DNA from: QHXW01 sp963752965
GTDB lineage: Bacteria; Acidobacteriota; Terriglobia; Bryobacterales; Bryobacteraceae
Length of the DNA: 64,000 nucleotides
Direction: 5' to 3'
Assembly (NCBI GenBank): GCA_963752965.1
Contig: CAVWAJ010000007.1
Coordinates: 310,001-374,000, forward strand
Shown piece by piece: positions 8,896 to 17,600 of this stretch. The notes below the pieces were generated by a model, which did not search any database, was not told the origin of the DNA, and saw only the letters and a program-made list of their open reading frames with translations. Position 1 is the first letter of the stretch, and each line of letters begins with the position of its first letter. The position numbers and the translations under genes were made by a program.

Positions 8896-9822
8896 TCACC
8901 GCAGCGTGTTGTTCAACACCGCCGCCAGCCGGTACCCCGCCTTCGCCAGTTGCAGGCGGACCGCGTCTAAAGTGACGTCGTTGTAAAACGTTGTCAGGCC
9001 CACCGGAGGCTTGATGTTATAAAAGTCCGGCGCCTCGGTGGAGCACCGGCTGACGCTGACGTTGAGATACGGTCTTGGCTCGACGCCCGGCAGAGCGTCG
9101 CGTTGCAGCATCGGACCATACGCCGCCTGAAACGCCGTGTCGCGCGATTCCAGCGCTATTTGATCGAAATCGGTGAGGCTCGCCGTGCCCGTAAATTGGC
9201 TCGCGAACTCCGTATCCAGGGCGGTCGCCAGGTCTTGCTCGCTCATCTTGTGGCCTTGCGCATCCTTGAACAATTGCGTGACCAGCCCCGTGTCCCACGT
9301 CGCGTGAAGCTCAACCTCATCGAACCCCCGCGTCCTGAGGCAATTTCCACCCGCATCCGCGTTGGTGGCACAATGCAACGGCTGGTGCAGATCGCCCATG
9401 AAGTGGATCACGAAGTTGAGTTGCTGGCTCGGTGTATAAGTATGCGAGCCATGCGGCAAGCTTTTGCCCACTTGCAGATTGGCCGTCATGATCCGCAGTT
9501 GCGCCGTAACGCAATCATTGTTCGGACATCGCTGGCTCAACTGCGCCGCTCCGTCGGTCGCCGCGAGGTCCAGAAAATGCCAGTTGTCGGTGCCCGCTCC
9601 CAACGCCTCGCCCTTGATCTCATCAGCCCAGGTCGCGACCGCTGCCATGGCCGTCCCCACGTCGGAGCCGTTCCCCAGCAATGCCTGGATGCGCGCCTGC
9701 GCTGCGGACGATAGATGCTTGGCCGCAATGAGCGCGATCACCCGATGTCCTTCCGCTCCCCATCCGAAGGCAGAGTGCACACCCACAAGGAGCGCCAACC
9801 CGATACCGATCATGTTTCGCAC
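8896..9822 (-). CDS. Secreted S1/P1-type nuclease
   Basis: This 308-residue protein has a signal peptide (MRNMIGIGLALLVGVHSAFG) with predicted cleavage directly before WGAEGHRVIA. The mature N-terminal Trp is itself a zinc ligand in S1/P1 nucleases. Other expected ligands are visible: GHR, TWADEIK, WHFLDL, HFMGDLHQPLH and the ELHATWD histidine/aspartate pair. The family is a three-zinc phospholipase C/P1 fold that cleaves single-stranded nucleic acids outside the cytoplasm, generally for nutrient salvage. It is divergent from mrdA and lies within the block that separates mreBCD from mrdA-rodA. Confidence 0.93.
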   Translation of the reverse strand: MRNMIGIGLALLVGVHSAFGWGAEGHRVIALIAAKHLSSAAQARIQALLGNGSDVGTAMAAVATWADEIKGEALGAGTDNWHFLDLAATDGAAQLSQRCPNNDCVTAQLRIMTANLQVGKSLPHGSHTYTPSQQLNFVIHFMGDLHQPLHCATNADAGGNCLRTRGFDEVELHATWDTGLVTQLFKDAQGHKMSEQDLATALDTEFASQFTGTASLTDFDQIALESRDTAFQAAYGPMLQRDALPGVEPRPYLNVSVSRCSTEAPDFYNIKPPVGLTTFYNDVTLDAVRLQLAKAGYRLAAVLNNTLR

Positions 9823-9887
9823 GGCGTAAGTAAGGTAGCCTCATCAACGTAAATATTCTCGGGAATTTGTTTGCAAAAGGAAGCTGT

Positions 9888-9931
9888 CTCGACGTTCCGT
9901 TTTTCAGCTAGACTGTAAGTAGAACGTCGAG
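9888..9931. promoter_or_regulatory. 10-bp inverted repeat in mrdA leader
   Basis: CTCGACGTTC (9888-9897) and GAACGTCGAG (9922-9931) are a perfect 10-bp inverted repeat around a 24-nt spacer, ending 14 nt before the mrdA GTG start. It lies in the 123-bp divergent region between the nuclease gene and mrdA. It could be an operator read in both directions or a 5' untranslated hairpin limiting ribosome access to mrdA. Confidence 0.4.
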
Positions 9932-9945
9932 TTCCAAAACCTGCC

Positions 9946-11835
9946 GTGAAGCTCATTCCGATCGAGCCGGAGACGCAGCACGAGGCTTCGTCGAAACCAG
10001 TACTGCGGGATGATCCCAAGTTTGCCGCTGCACGCATTGCCGTTTTTCAATACGTCACGGTCGCCATCTTCCTGTTCCTCATCTCCGGCTTCTGGGACCT
10101 CCAGGTACGCAATCCCGAGCTTTACAACGAACTCGCCGAGCGCAACCGCATCAAATCCCTGCCCATTATCGCGCCGCGCGGCAAAATCCTCGATCGCGAT
10201 GGCCGGGTCATTGTCGACAATCATCTGTCCTGGAGCGTCATCCTCTCCCGCGAGACCTTGAAACCCGAGCACTTGCAGCCCATCGCCGACGGCCTGCACC
10301 TCGACTATGACGATCTGCGGCTCCAGCTCAAACGCTTCCAGTCCCGGCCCAAGTATGAGCCCATCATCATCAAACAGGAGCTGACACCCGCCGATATCGC
10401 TTTCGTCGAATCTCACAAAGACGTGGATTTCTTCCCCGAACTGGAGCTGATCCACGCCCAGCGCCGCATGTACCCGCAAAACGGCTTCGCGGCACATGTG
10501 ATCGGTTATACGGGTGAAATCAGTGAATCGGAACTGGATGAGCCCGAATTTGCCAAGTACGATACCGGCTCTGTGATCGGCAAGTTCGGCCTGGAGAAAC
10601 AATACAACGACAGCCTAATGGGCGTCGACGGGCAGCGGGAAGTCGTTGTCGATAACCGCGGCCGTGAACGGCAAGTGCTTGGAACTAAAGAGGCTATTCC
10701 CGGAAGAAACCTCCAGACAACCCTGGACCTGGACCTTCAGACGGCAGCAGAGTTGTCTTTAGACGGCCGCAAAGGCGCCATCGTCGCGCTCGACCCCCGT
10801 AACGGCGAAGTGCTGGCCATGGCCAACCGGCCCACTTTCGATCCCAACAAGTTCTCGGTGCGCATTAAGTCCTCTGATTGGAAGGAGTTGCTGGATAATC
10901 CCGACCATCCCCTGCTGAATCGCGCCATTCAAGCCCAGTTCGCGCCCGGATCGACGTTCAAACCGCTGATTGCCATCGCGGGCCTGGAAACTGGCACCAT
11001 CGACGATCAGTACACGATACATTGCGCCGGCGGGGCCTCGTTTTACGGTCATTTCTATAAGTGCCACGAAGTGGACGGCACGGTGTCTCTACACAAAGGC
11101 ATCGTGAAGTCCTGTGACGTGTATTTCTATAATGTTGGCAACAAACTCGGCATTGACCAGATTGCCGCGTTCGCCACTCAGGCCGGGTACGGCCACCCCA
11201 GCGGGATAGATTTGCCGGGCGAAGCCGCCGGTGTAGTCCCTTCGTCGGAGTGGAAAATACGTAACTTCCGTCAGAAATGGTATGCGGGGGAAACCATTTC
11301 CGTGTCCATCGGCCAGGGTGCCACCACGGTGACGCCGATCCAACTGGCGCGGGCCATCGGCGGCATCGCGATGGGCGGCATCTGGTACAAGCCACACCTA
11401 CTTAAGTCCGCCAAGCCGGAGCCGCCGCACCAATATCCTTTTAATCCGGAAAACGTCGCCAAAGTCGTTTCCGGCATGTGCGGCGTGGTTAACGAGGGCG
11501 GAACGGGAGTTCGCGCGAGGATCCCGGGCATCGAAGTTTGCGGCAAAACCGGCACGGCGCAACTCGCCTCGAATGCATTTCTTAAGAGGGGCGGCAAGGC
11601 TCCGAAGGACAACGCCTGGTTTGTGGGTTTCACACCGCCCGAGCATCCGGAAATCGTGGTTGCTGGACTCTGGGAGGGCGGCGAGAAGAGCGCCTACACC
11701 GCGGCCCTGGTGCGTGAAGTGCTTAAAGCTTGGTCTGACAAGAAGATACGGTTGGGACAGAGCCTGGTGGCTGCGAAACCACCTGAACCAGCCGCTTCGC
11801 AGCCCGAGGAAACAGCGCCAACGGAGCGCGAATGA
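9946..11835 (+). CDS. mrdA: Penicillin-binding protein 2 (elongasome transpeptidase)
   Basis: This 629-residue class B PBP starts at GTG and has one N-terminal membrane anchor (about residues 34-50, VFQYVTVAIFLFLISGFW). A pedestal/dimerisation domain follows, with RGKILDRDGRVIVDNHLSWSV. The transpeptidase domain shows the active-site STFK in APGSTFKPL (near residue 336), the SxD/N-type box KSCDVYFYNVG, and CGKTGTAQ. It crosslinks side-wall peptidoglycan together with RodA. The stop overlaps the rodA start by 4 bp (ATGA). The C-terminal tail is Pro/Ala/Glu-rich. Confidence 0.97.
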   Translation: MKLIPIEPETQHEASSKPVLRDDPKFAAARIAVFQYVTVAIFLFLISGFWDLQVRNPELYNELAERNRIKSLPIIAPRGKILDRDGRVIVDNHLSWSVILSRETLKPEHLQPIADGLHLDYDDLRLQLKRFQSRPKYEPIIIKQELTPADIAFVESHKDVDFFPELELIHAQRRMYPQNGFAAHVIGYTGEISESELDEPEFAKYDTGSVIGKFGLEKQYNDSLMGVDGQREVVVDNRGRERQVLGTKEAIPGRNLQTTLDLDLQTAAELSLDGRKGAIVALDPRNGEVLAMANRPTFDPNKFSVRIKSSDWKELLDNPDHPLLNRAIQAQFAPGSTFKPLIAIAGLETGTIDDQYTIHCAGGASFYGHFYKCHEVDGTVSLHKGIVKSCDVYFYNVGNKLGIDQIAAFATQAGYGHPSGIDLPGEAAGVVPSSEWKIRNFRQKWYAGETISVSIGQGATTVTPIQLARAIGGIAMGGIWYKPHLLKSAKPEPPHQYPFNPENVAKVVSGMCGVVNEGGTGVRARIPGIEVCGKTGTAQLASNAFLKRGGKAPKDNAWFVGFTPPEHPEIVVAGLWEGGEKSAYTAALVREVLKAWSDKKIRLGQSLVAAKPPEPAASQPEETAPTERE

Positions 11836-12923
11836 GCGGCTATCTCGATCTTCGCGATATCGACTGGGGCATGCTGGTCATCGTGCTGATTATCTGTGCT
11901 TTAGGGGTGGTCCAGATTTTCAGCGCGGCGATCGGCACCCAGTGGCAGGACGCCTGGTGGAAGCAGATTGTCTGGGTAGTGGTTGGCCTGGTGCTCATGT
12001 GGATTTGCACTGCCATCGACTACCACGCCCTAATGACCCGAGTCTGGGCGTTATACGGGCTTTCTCTAGTCCTGTTGCTCGCAGTACTTGTCGCCGGCAA
12101 GCAAGCGTTCGGTTCCACACGCTGGATTCCACTGGCGCCTGGGTTTCATCTTCAAGTGTCGGAATTCGTCAAGCTGGTGATAATATTGTTGGTAGCTCGT
12201 TTCATGACCGAGCTGCGCGGCGACAACCTGGAAACCCGGGATTTGTTGAAAATAATGGCTTTAATTGTGGCGCCGATGCTGCTGGTCATTAAGGAGCCCG
12301 ATCTCGGAACGGCACTGACCTATCTCCCGATTCTTGCGGTCGGAGCGGTTCTGGCGGGCCTCAACTGGCGGTATGTGGTAGTGGCGGGCGTCATCGTAGT
12401 TCTGGTGTTGCCGGTCGGCGTCCATTTTCTGCAGCCGTATCAGAAGGCGCGCTTAGTAAGTTTTCTGAACCCTGAGGGCGACCCTCGGGGAACCGGGTAT
12501 CAGGTGATCGAGTCGAAGATCGCGGTCGGCGCGGGGGGAATGTGGGGAAAAGGGGTGGCCCACGGAACGCAGACACAATTGCGGTTCCTGCCGGTGCCCC
12601 ATACGGATTTCATCTTTGCCGCTTTCGCCGAGGAGCATGGGTTTGTGGGGGTTGTGGTAGTACTGGCCTTGTACTTCATGCTGCTGATGCAGATTGTGAA
12701 GAACGCGCAAACGGCGCCGGACAGGGCTGGAATGTATATCTGCATGGGTGTGGCAGCGCTAGTGCTGTTCCATGTCCTGGTCAACGTAGGGATGGTGGTG
12801 GGCCGCATGCCCGTCACCGGGATCCCGCTGCCGCTGATGAGCGCGGGCGGCTCCAGCATGCTGTCGATTTTCCTCATGCTGGGGCTGGTGAACAACGTTC
12901 GAGTACGGCGTTTTGTGAATTGA
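11832..12923 (+). CDS. rodA: Peptidoglycan glycosyltransferase RodA
   Basis: This 363-residue SEDS-family protein has about ten membrane segments. Family hallmarks are seen: KQIVWVVVGLVLMW, the WIPLAPGFHLQVSEFVKL loop, KEPDLGTALTYLPIL, and the C-terminal GMVVGRMPVTGIPLPLMSAGGSS. SEDS proteins polymerise lipid II, and RodA works as a pair with PBP2. The 4-bp overlap with mrdA supports co-translation. The downstream 300 bp separates it from rng. Confidence 0.97.
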   Translation: MSGYLDLRDIDWGMLVIVLIICALGVVQIFSAAIGTQWQDAWWKQIVWVVVGLVLMWICTAIDYHALMTRVWALYGLSLVLLLAVLVAGKQAFGSTRWIPLAPGFHLQVSEFVKLVIILLVARFMTELRGDNLETRDLLKIMALIVAPMLLVIKEPDLGTALTYLPILAVGAVLAGLNWRYVVVAGVIVVLVLPVGVHFLQPYQKARLVSFLNPEGDPRGTGYQVIESKIAVGAGGMWGKGVAHGTQTQLRFLPVPHTDFIFAAFAEEHGFVGVVVVLALYFMLLMQIVKNAQTAPDRAGMYICMGVAALVLFHVLVNVGMVVGRMPVTGIPLPLMSAGGSSMLSIFLMLGLVNNVRVRRFVN

Positions 12924-13221
12924 AGTTTTGTTGAGGGGAAGAAACCTGGCGGCTGGGGCCGCCTAGAAAGTTTTGTTGGGGACCTAACAAGGACTCTCGG
13001 ACCGGTTGGCGCCCCATGGGGGAGCGCGGTTCCGAATGAGGAGCGGGTTCCCCGGCCGGCGGCGGGTGTAGAGAGCAGTTTCTCCACCGGCCCGGCAAGC
13101 GTGAGCTTCTGTTTATCGTAGGCGGCCGGCGTGGCAGTTTCCCGCCGGCGCATGGCGGAACACACGCGGGGTGGCCACGTTCCTCCCGGTTCAGATCCTC
13201 TGGACCCAACGGAGGAATGTA
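12923..13221 (+). other. Gene-free rng leader with a duplicated 14-mer and a GC hairpin
   Basis: No convincing gene is present between rodA and rng. Two near-identical 14-mers, AAGTTTTGTTGAGG (12923-12936) and AAGTTTTGTTGGGG (12968-12981), bracket a perfect hairpin GGCGGC-TGGG-GCCGCC (12948-12963). This may act as an attenuator or terminator after rodA. The rest is GC-rich and could form the long 5' leader of rng. In enterobacteria the RNase E leader mediates autoregulation; whether that happens here is only an analogy. A good Shine-Dalgarno (GGAGG, 13211-13215) precedes the rng ATG. Confidence 0.4.
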
Positions 13222-15660
13222 ATGTCCAAAGAGTTAGTGGTATCTTCGACGCGCCACGAAACACGCGTGGCTCTCATCGAAGACGATCAGGTTGTCGAGA
13301 TTTATTATCAGCGCGAGAAGGAATACTCGCTAGCCGGCAGTATTCATAAAGGGCGAGTGACGCGCGTCCTGCCGGGTATGCAATCGGCGTTCGTAGACAT
13401 CGGTCTCGATCGCGACGCCTTCCTGTACGTTTCCGACTTTTTCGAAGACAACGACGAGTACGACAAGGTCGTCTCCAGCGTAGAGGACAAGGTGCTCAAG
13501 CTGGAGAAGGGAGACGGTGCGCCAGCGCCCGTGTCCGCACCGGCGTTTGAGTCTGGTCCGGCCACGAGCGAGCCTGTGGCGGAAGCTACCGCTTCGGCGG
13601 AGACTGCGCCACCGGTTGTAAGTGGCCCGGCAGCCGTTTCGACACCTGAGGTCCGCACCGGGGAGCGCGACCCGCGCGATCCACGGAACGACAACCGGGG
13701 AGACCGCCGCGGCCATCGGTCGCGCAGGCGCCGGAACCGGGGAGGGCGTGGCGGCCTTCCCGAATCGAAGTATTTTTCTCCGCGTACGCGACCGGAAGGT
13801 CCGCCGGCCGAGGTGGCTGACGCGAGTGAGAGCAGCGAAGAAGAGTTCCCGGTTTTGCCTGGAGAGTCGCTGGCCAAGTACGGCCCAAATGAAGGCGCGG
13901 TGGAATCCGTTCCAGCAGAGCCGGACGAAGAACCCGAAGCCCAGCCGGTGGAAGCAGCGGAGCCGGTCGTGGAATTGGCCGAGGCCACAGCGCAGGAAGC
14001 CGACGAGACACCGGAGCCAATCGCAGTGGTCGCCGAAGCACTGGAGCCGTGCGAACCCGAGGCTGCGGTAGAGGCCCCTTCCGCCGAGGAAGCGCCCGTA
14101 GTTGCGATTGCGAGCGAAGAAGTGATTGAGGAGACTACGGACGTCGAAGCGGCCGCGGGAGAAGAAAACGGCGCAGAGAACGGCGCGGAGTCAGAACCAT
14201 CGGAAGCGCAGCCGCCGCTCGAAGAGGGTGTAGAGCCGGCCCGCATTCCGACCAGTTTGACCGCCACGCTGCGCGAGCAGGGCCCGCGTTATTTGCACCG
14301 CATGTCGCGCCGGATGCGCCGCAAGATGCGGACGGGAGGACCTGCCCCCGCGGAGGGGCAAGCACCCACTCCCGCGCCTCGCGAAATCCGTGCGCCGGAG
14401 GTTCGCAGCGAACCGCGACCCGAGGGTGGGCGTGCAGCGTCGCGAGCGGACAAATCCGTGCCGCCATCGATCAGCGATCTGCTGCGCGAGGGGCAGGAGA
14501 TTATCGTACAGATCGCCAAAGAGCCGCTGGGCCAGAAAGGCGCGCGCATTACTTCGCATATCGCGCTGCCGGGACGGTTTCTGGTTTATATGCCGACCGT
14601 CGACCATGTTGGCATCTCGCGCAAGATTCCAAGCGAAGAGGAGCGCTTGCGGCTCAAACGTATCATCCAGGCAAATCGGACGGGCATGCCAGGCGGATTC
14701 ATCGTGCGCACCGCGGGCGACGGCCGGAGCGAAGACGAACTGCGCGCGGACATGCTGTTCCTGTACAACATGTGGCTGGACATCCGGCAGAAGGCGGAGA
14801 AGAGATCCGCCCCCTTGCTGATTCATCACGACCTGGACGTAGTGGAGCGTATTCTGCGCGACCAGCTCACCTCCTCGTTCAAAACCGTCTGGGTGGACAA
14901 CGAAGAGGTTTACGAGAACGTGCTGGGATTCGTGCAACGATTCCAGCCGGCACTGGTGACCCGCATCAAGCTCTACACGCGGAAGACGCCGATTTTCGAC
15001 GAGTTCAATATCACGTCGGAACTGGAGAAGGCGCTACGGCCGAAGGTATGGCTGAAGTCCGGCGGACACATCGTCATCAACCAAACCGAGGCGTTGGTAG
15101 CGATCGACATCAACACGGGCAAGTATGTGGGCAAATCGAATCGTCTGGAGGACACGATCGTCAAGACGAACACCGACGCAGTGAAAGAGATTGTGCGGCA
15201 GATCCGGCTGCGCGATCTGGGCGGCATTATCGTAGTCGACTTCATCGACATGGACGAGCGCAAGAACCGGCAAAAAGTGATGCAGGCGCTCGAGGACGCC
15301 ATGCGTGCCGACCGGGCCCCGTACAAAATTCTCCAGTTCAATGATTTTGGATTGGTGGCGATCACGCGGAAGCGTGTGAAGCAAAGCCTGGAGCGCACGC
15401 TTTGCACGCCGTGCCCGTATTGCGAGGGCGCCGGCTACGTGAAGAGCGCTTCGACGGTGGTGGGCGAGATCCTGCAAGAGGCGCACAAGGTGGCGGGCGT
15501 ACTCGAAGGCGAAGTCACGCTGCGCGTGAATCCCGAAGTGGCGAAGGTGCTGAAGTCGAACAAGAACGATTACCTGCAAGAGATCGAGCAGGTGCTGGGG
15601 CGCACGGTACTGGTGAAGAGCGACCAGTTGATGCACCAGGCGAAGTTCGATTTGACTTGA
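13222..15660 (+). CDS. rng: RNase E/G family ribonuclease with a long insertion in its S1 domain
   Basis: The ATG at 13222 has GGAGG six nt upstream, giving 812 residues; an upstream in-frame ATG (13171) lacks such a site. The N-terminus (MSKELVVSSTRHETRVALIEDDQVVEIYYQ) and an S1 domain start normally. At about residues 90-410 they are interrupted by a Glu/Ala/Pro-rich stretch that also holds an Arg/Gly-rich patch (RGDRRGHRSRRRRNRGGRGG). The S1 domain then resumes (REGQEIIVQIAKEPLGQKGARIT). The nuclease core follows with the metal-binding aspartates in LVAIDINTG and IIVVDFIDMD, and the zinc-link CTPCPYCEGAGYVKS. It processes rRNA and turns over mRNA. Its last 54 bp are duplicated at 17142-17195. 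Confidence 0.95.
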   Translation: MSKELVVSSTRHETRVALIEDDQVVEIYYQREKEYSLAGSIHKGRVTRVLPGMQSAFVDIGLDRDAFLYVSDFFEDNDEYDKVVSSVEDKVLKLEKGDGAPAPVSAPAFESGPATSEPVAEATASAETAPPVVSGPAAVSTPEVRTGERDPRDPRNDNRGDRRGHRSRRRRNRGGRGGLPESKYFSPRTRPEGPPAEVADASESSEEEFPVLPGESLAKYGPNEGAVESVPAEPDEEPEAQPVEAAEPVVELAEATAQEADETPEPIAVVAEALEPCEPEAAVEAPSAEEAPVVAIASEEVIEETTDVEAAAGEENGAENGAESEPSEAQPPLEEGVEPARIPTSLTATLREQGPRYLHRMSRRMRRKMRTGGPAPAEGQAPTPAPREIRAPEVRSEPRPEGGRAASRADKSVPPSISDLLREGQEIIVQIAKEPLGQKGARITSHIALPGRFLVYMPTVDHVGISRKIPSEEERLRLKRIIQANRTGMPGGFIVRTAGDGRSEDELRADMLFLYNMWLDIRQKAEKRSAPLLIHHDLDVVERILRDQLTSSFKTVWVDNEEVYENVLGFVQRFQPALVTRIKLYTRKTPIFDEFNITSELEKALRPKVWLKSGGHIVINQTEALVAIDINTGKYVGKSNRLEDTIVKTNTDAVKEIVRQIRLRDLGGIIVVDFIDMDERKNRQKVMQALEDAMRADRAPYKILQFNDFGLVAITRKRVKQSLERTLCTPCPYCEGAGYVKSASTVVGEILQEAHKVAGVLEGEVTLRVNPEVAKVLKSNKNDYLQEIEQVLGRTVLVKSDQLMHQAKFDLT
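15603..15656 (+). repeat. Copy 1 of 54-bp direct repeat (end of rng)
   Basis: This is the final coding stretch of rng. It matches 17142-17195 at 52 of 54 positions (differences at 15609 and 15621). It forms the left border of the segment holding the monooxygenase-like gene. Confidence 0.92.
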
Positions 15661-15689
15661 CGCGGCTCATCGCGGGAGGGCACACAATA

Positions 15690-17114
15690 ATGATGTCCAG
15701 GATTCTCAACCAGCGCGTCAGAATACGGGCTGGCAGTGTTATTGTGTGCGGGAGTCTTTGCCTCTGCGCCGCACTGACGGCTGCGCAGGCGTTCGGCCGA
15801 CCGGAGGTGACCTACTCCAAGGACGTCGCACCCATCTTTTTTGAAAAGTGCGCGACCTGTCACCGGCCAAACGATATCGCTCCCATGTCGCTCCTTTCTT
15901 ACCAGTCGGCGCGACCCTGGGCGAAGGCGATTCGCGAGGCAGTGCTGAGTAAGAAAATGCCGCCATGGCACGCGGATCCGGCCTATGGCGAGTTCAAGCA
16001 CGACGCCCGCCTCACTGCTGAACAGATCGAGACAGTACGAGCCTGGGTAGACCAGGGGGCGAAGGAAGGCAATTCGAAGGATTTGCCGCCGGTTCCTTCC
16101 ATGACGGATGGGTGGAGAATCGGCAAGCCGGACGTGGTGATCTCAATGCCCAAAGAGTACAATATTTCCGCGGGTGGACCAGACGATTACGAAAGATTCG
16201 GCGATATACCGACAAATTTCAAAGAGGACGTGTGGATCACCGCTATAGAACTGCGTCCCGGGAACCGGAAAGCCGTCCACCACGCCCACATCTACGTCTC
16301 TCCGCCAAAGGCATCCCCGGATAGAGAGCAGCGGCCCTCGCTATTTGAAAAATACACTTACAAGGAAGCTACCGTGCTGCACATGCGGCCAGATGCCCCG
16401 GTGGTGGATGATGCGTGCCGCGACATCGGCGAAGGAGGGCTGCCCGATCAAAAGTTCCACGAAGAGGCAGAGGAGCTAGCCACCTATGTGCCAGGCAGGG
16501 CGCCCGAAATCTATCCGGAGGGTTACGCGCGGTTGATTCCCGCCGGCTCGACAATCACTTTCGAAATTCATTACGCGAAGATCACGGGCAAGGAAGAAAA
16601 GGACCGCTCGAGCGTCGGGTTCGTCTTCGCGAAGCACCCGCCGCGAAAGGTACTTCGCCGTCTGGACATGGACGCGTACCTGTTTCGGATTCCGGCCGGC
16701 GCTCCGAATCATGAAGTCACGTTCTGTCACGACTTCAAGGAGGATGTGAACCTGCTTTCGTTTACTCCTCACATGCACCTTCGAGGCAAGGATATGCGCT
16801 GGGACCTGGTGGGACCGGACGCGGTGAAACATACGCTGATGTTTATTCCGCATTACGACTTCCACTGGCAAATGGAGTATGCGCTGAAGAACCCGGTGCC
16901 GGCCCCGAAAGGTAGCAGACTGGTGATTACCGTACACTTCGATAACTCGGCGAACAATCCATACAATCCCGATCCAAGCCGGGCAATTCGCTGGGGAGAG
17001 CCTACGAAAGATGAAATGGCAGCCACCTGGGTGATGTGCGAGTTGGCCAACGAGCGGCCGCCAACGATGCAGCAGGAAACTGCTTCGTCAGCTTCGATAC
17101 CTCAGCCGCATTAA
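15690..17114 (+). CDS. Secreted cytochrome c / copper monooxygenase-like protein
   Basis: Two adjacent ATGs at 15690 and 15693 follow GGGAGGG (15674-15680); the first gives 474 residues. A signal peptide (VIVCGSLCLCAALTAAQAFG) precedes a cytochrome c-like domain with haem motif CATCHRP and a distal KKMPPW methionine region. The C-terminal half resembles the two-domain copper type II ascorbate-dependent (PHM-like) monooxygenase fold, with histidine-rich stretches HHAHIYV, FTPHMHLRGKDMRW and FIPHYDFHWQ. Such fusions are common in Acidobacteriota and Planctomycetes, but their substrates are not known to me. It sits between two copies of the rng tail, which suggests arrival by insertion. Confidence 0.82.
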   Translation: MMSRILNQRVRIRAGSVIVCGSLCLCAALTAAQAFGRPEVTYSKDVAPIFFEKCATCHRPNDIAPMSLLSYQSARPWAKAIREAVLSKKMPPWHADPAYGEFKHDARLTAEQIETVRAWVDQGAKEGNSKDLPPVPSMTDGWRIGKPDVVISMPKEYNISAGGPDDYERFGDIPTNFKEDVWITAIELRPGNRKAVHHAHIYVSPPKASPDREQRPSLFEKYTYKEATVLHMRPDAPVVDDACRDIGEGGLPDQKFHEEAEELATYVPGRAPEIYPEGYARLIPAGSTITFEIHYAKITGKEEKDRSSVGFVFAKHPPRKVLRRLDMDAYLFRIPAGAPNHEVTFCHDFKEDVNLLSFTPHMHLRGKDMRWDLVGPDAVKHTLMFIPHYDFHWQMEYALKNPVPAPKGSRLVITVHFDNSANNPYNPDPSRAIRWGEPTKDEMAATWVMCELANERPPTMQQETASSASIPQPH

Positions 17115-17141
17115 CGGACCATTTCTTCTACAGCCGTTCCT

Positions 17142-17195
17142 CACGGTCCTGGTGAAGAGCTACCAGTTGATGCACCAGGCGAAGTTCGATTTGAC
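17142..17195 (+). repeat. Copy 2 of 54-bp direct repeat (orphan rng tail)
   Basis: This stretch repeats the last 54 coding bases of rng outside any gene, then runs into its own in-frame stop (TAG, 17197-17199). It lies 27 bp after the monooxygenase-like gene. The upstream part of rng is absent here. Confidence 0.92.
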
Positions 17196-17600
17196 GTAGT
17201 GGGGGCGGGTGTAACCAACGCCAGCGTTAGGTAACCAGGCCTCTTACGCCTTGTGCCGGGGCAGATCGGGCGTGTAAGTTCTGTTACGCGAAGTTCATAA
17301 CTACTGGCTCGCCTTCAGACGGCCGGTCCGAATATACATTGCTATTTCACCGGGTCTGAGGTACCGTAAGGTGAGCCGAGCATTTTACTCCCTCTTCTGG
17401 TTGCCTGACTAAGTCAGGCTTCTTCGACGCCTCTCCTTAGCCAAACTGACGGTGTGGACGTGTGCGTAGAAACCGCACAAGACGCACGCGGCACGAGGCT
17501 GGCCAGATGTAACACGGCCGGGGATGGGCAACTCTGATGGCCGCCCTGTTTCATGTCGCCCCCGTCTACTCGGGGCTTCCTGGTTCCAATAGGAGGGACC
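17196..17600. other. Gene-free region with a terminator-like hairpin
   Basis: No supportable gene is visible. A perfect 7-bp hairpin GCCTGAC-TAA-GTCAGGC lies at 17403-17419, followed by TTCTTC, and could be an intrinsic terminator. Base composition is lower in GC than in the neighbouring genes, in line with foreign or non-coding DNA. The far end carries AGGAGGG (17591-17597), the ribosome site of the next gene. Confidence 0.4.

Noticed and set aside
17196..17600. Possible RNA gene in the gene-free region
   Set aside because: No tRNA cloverleaf, tmRNA, RNase P or SRP signature could be found on either strand.
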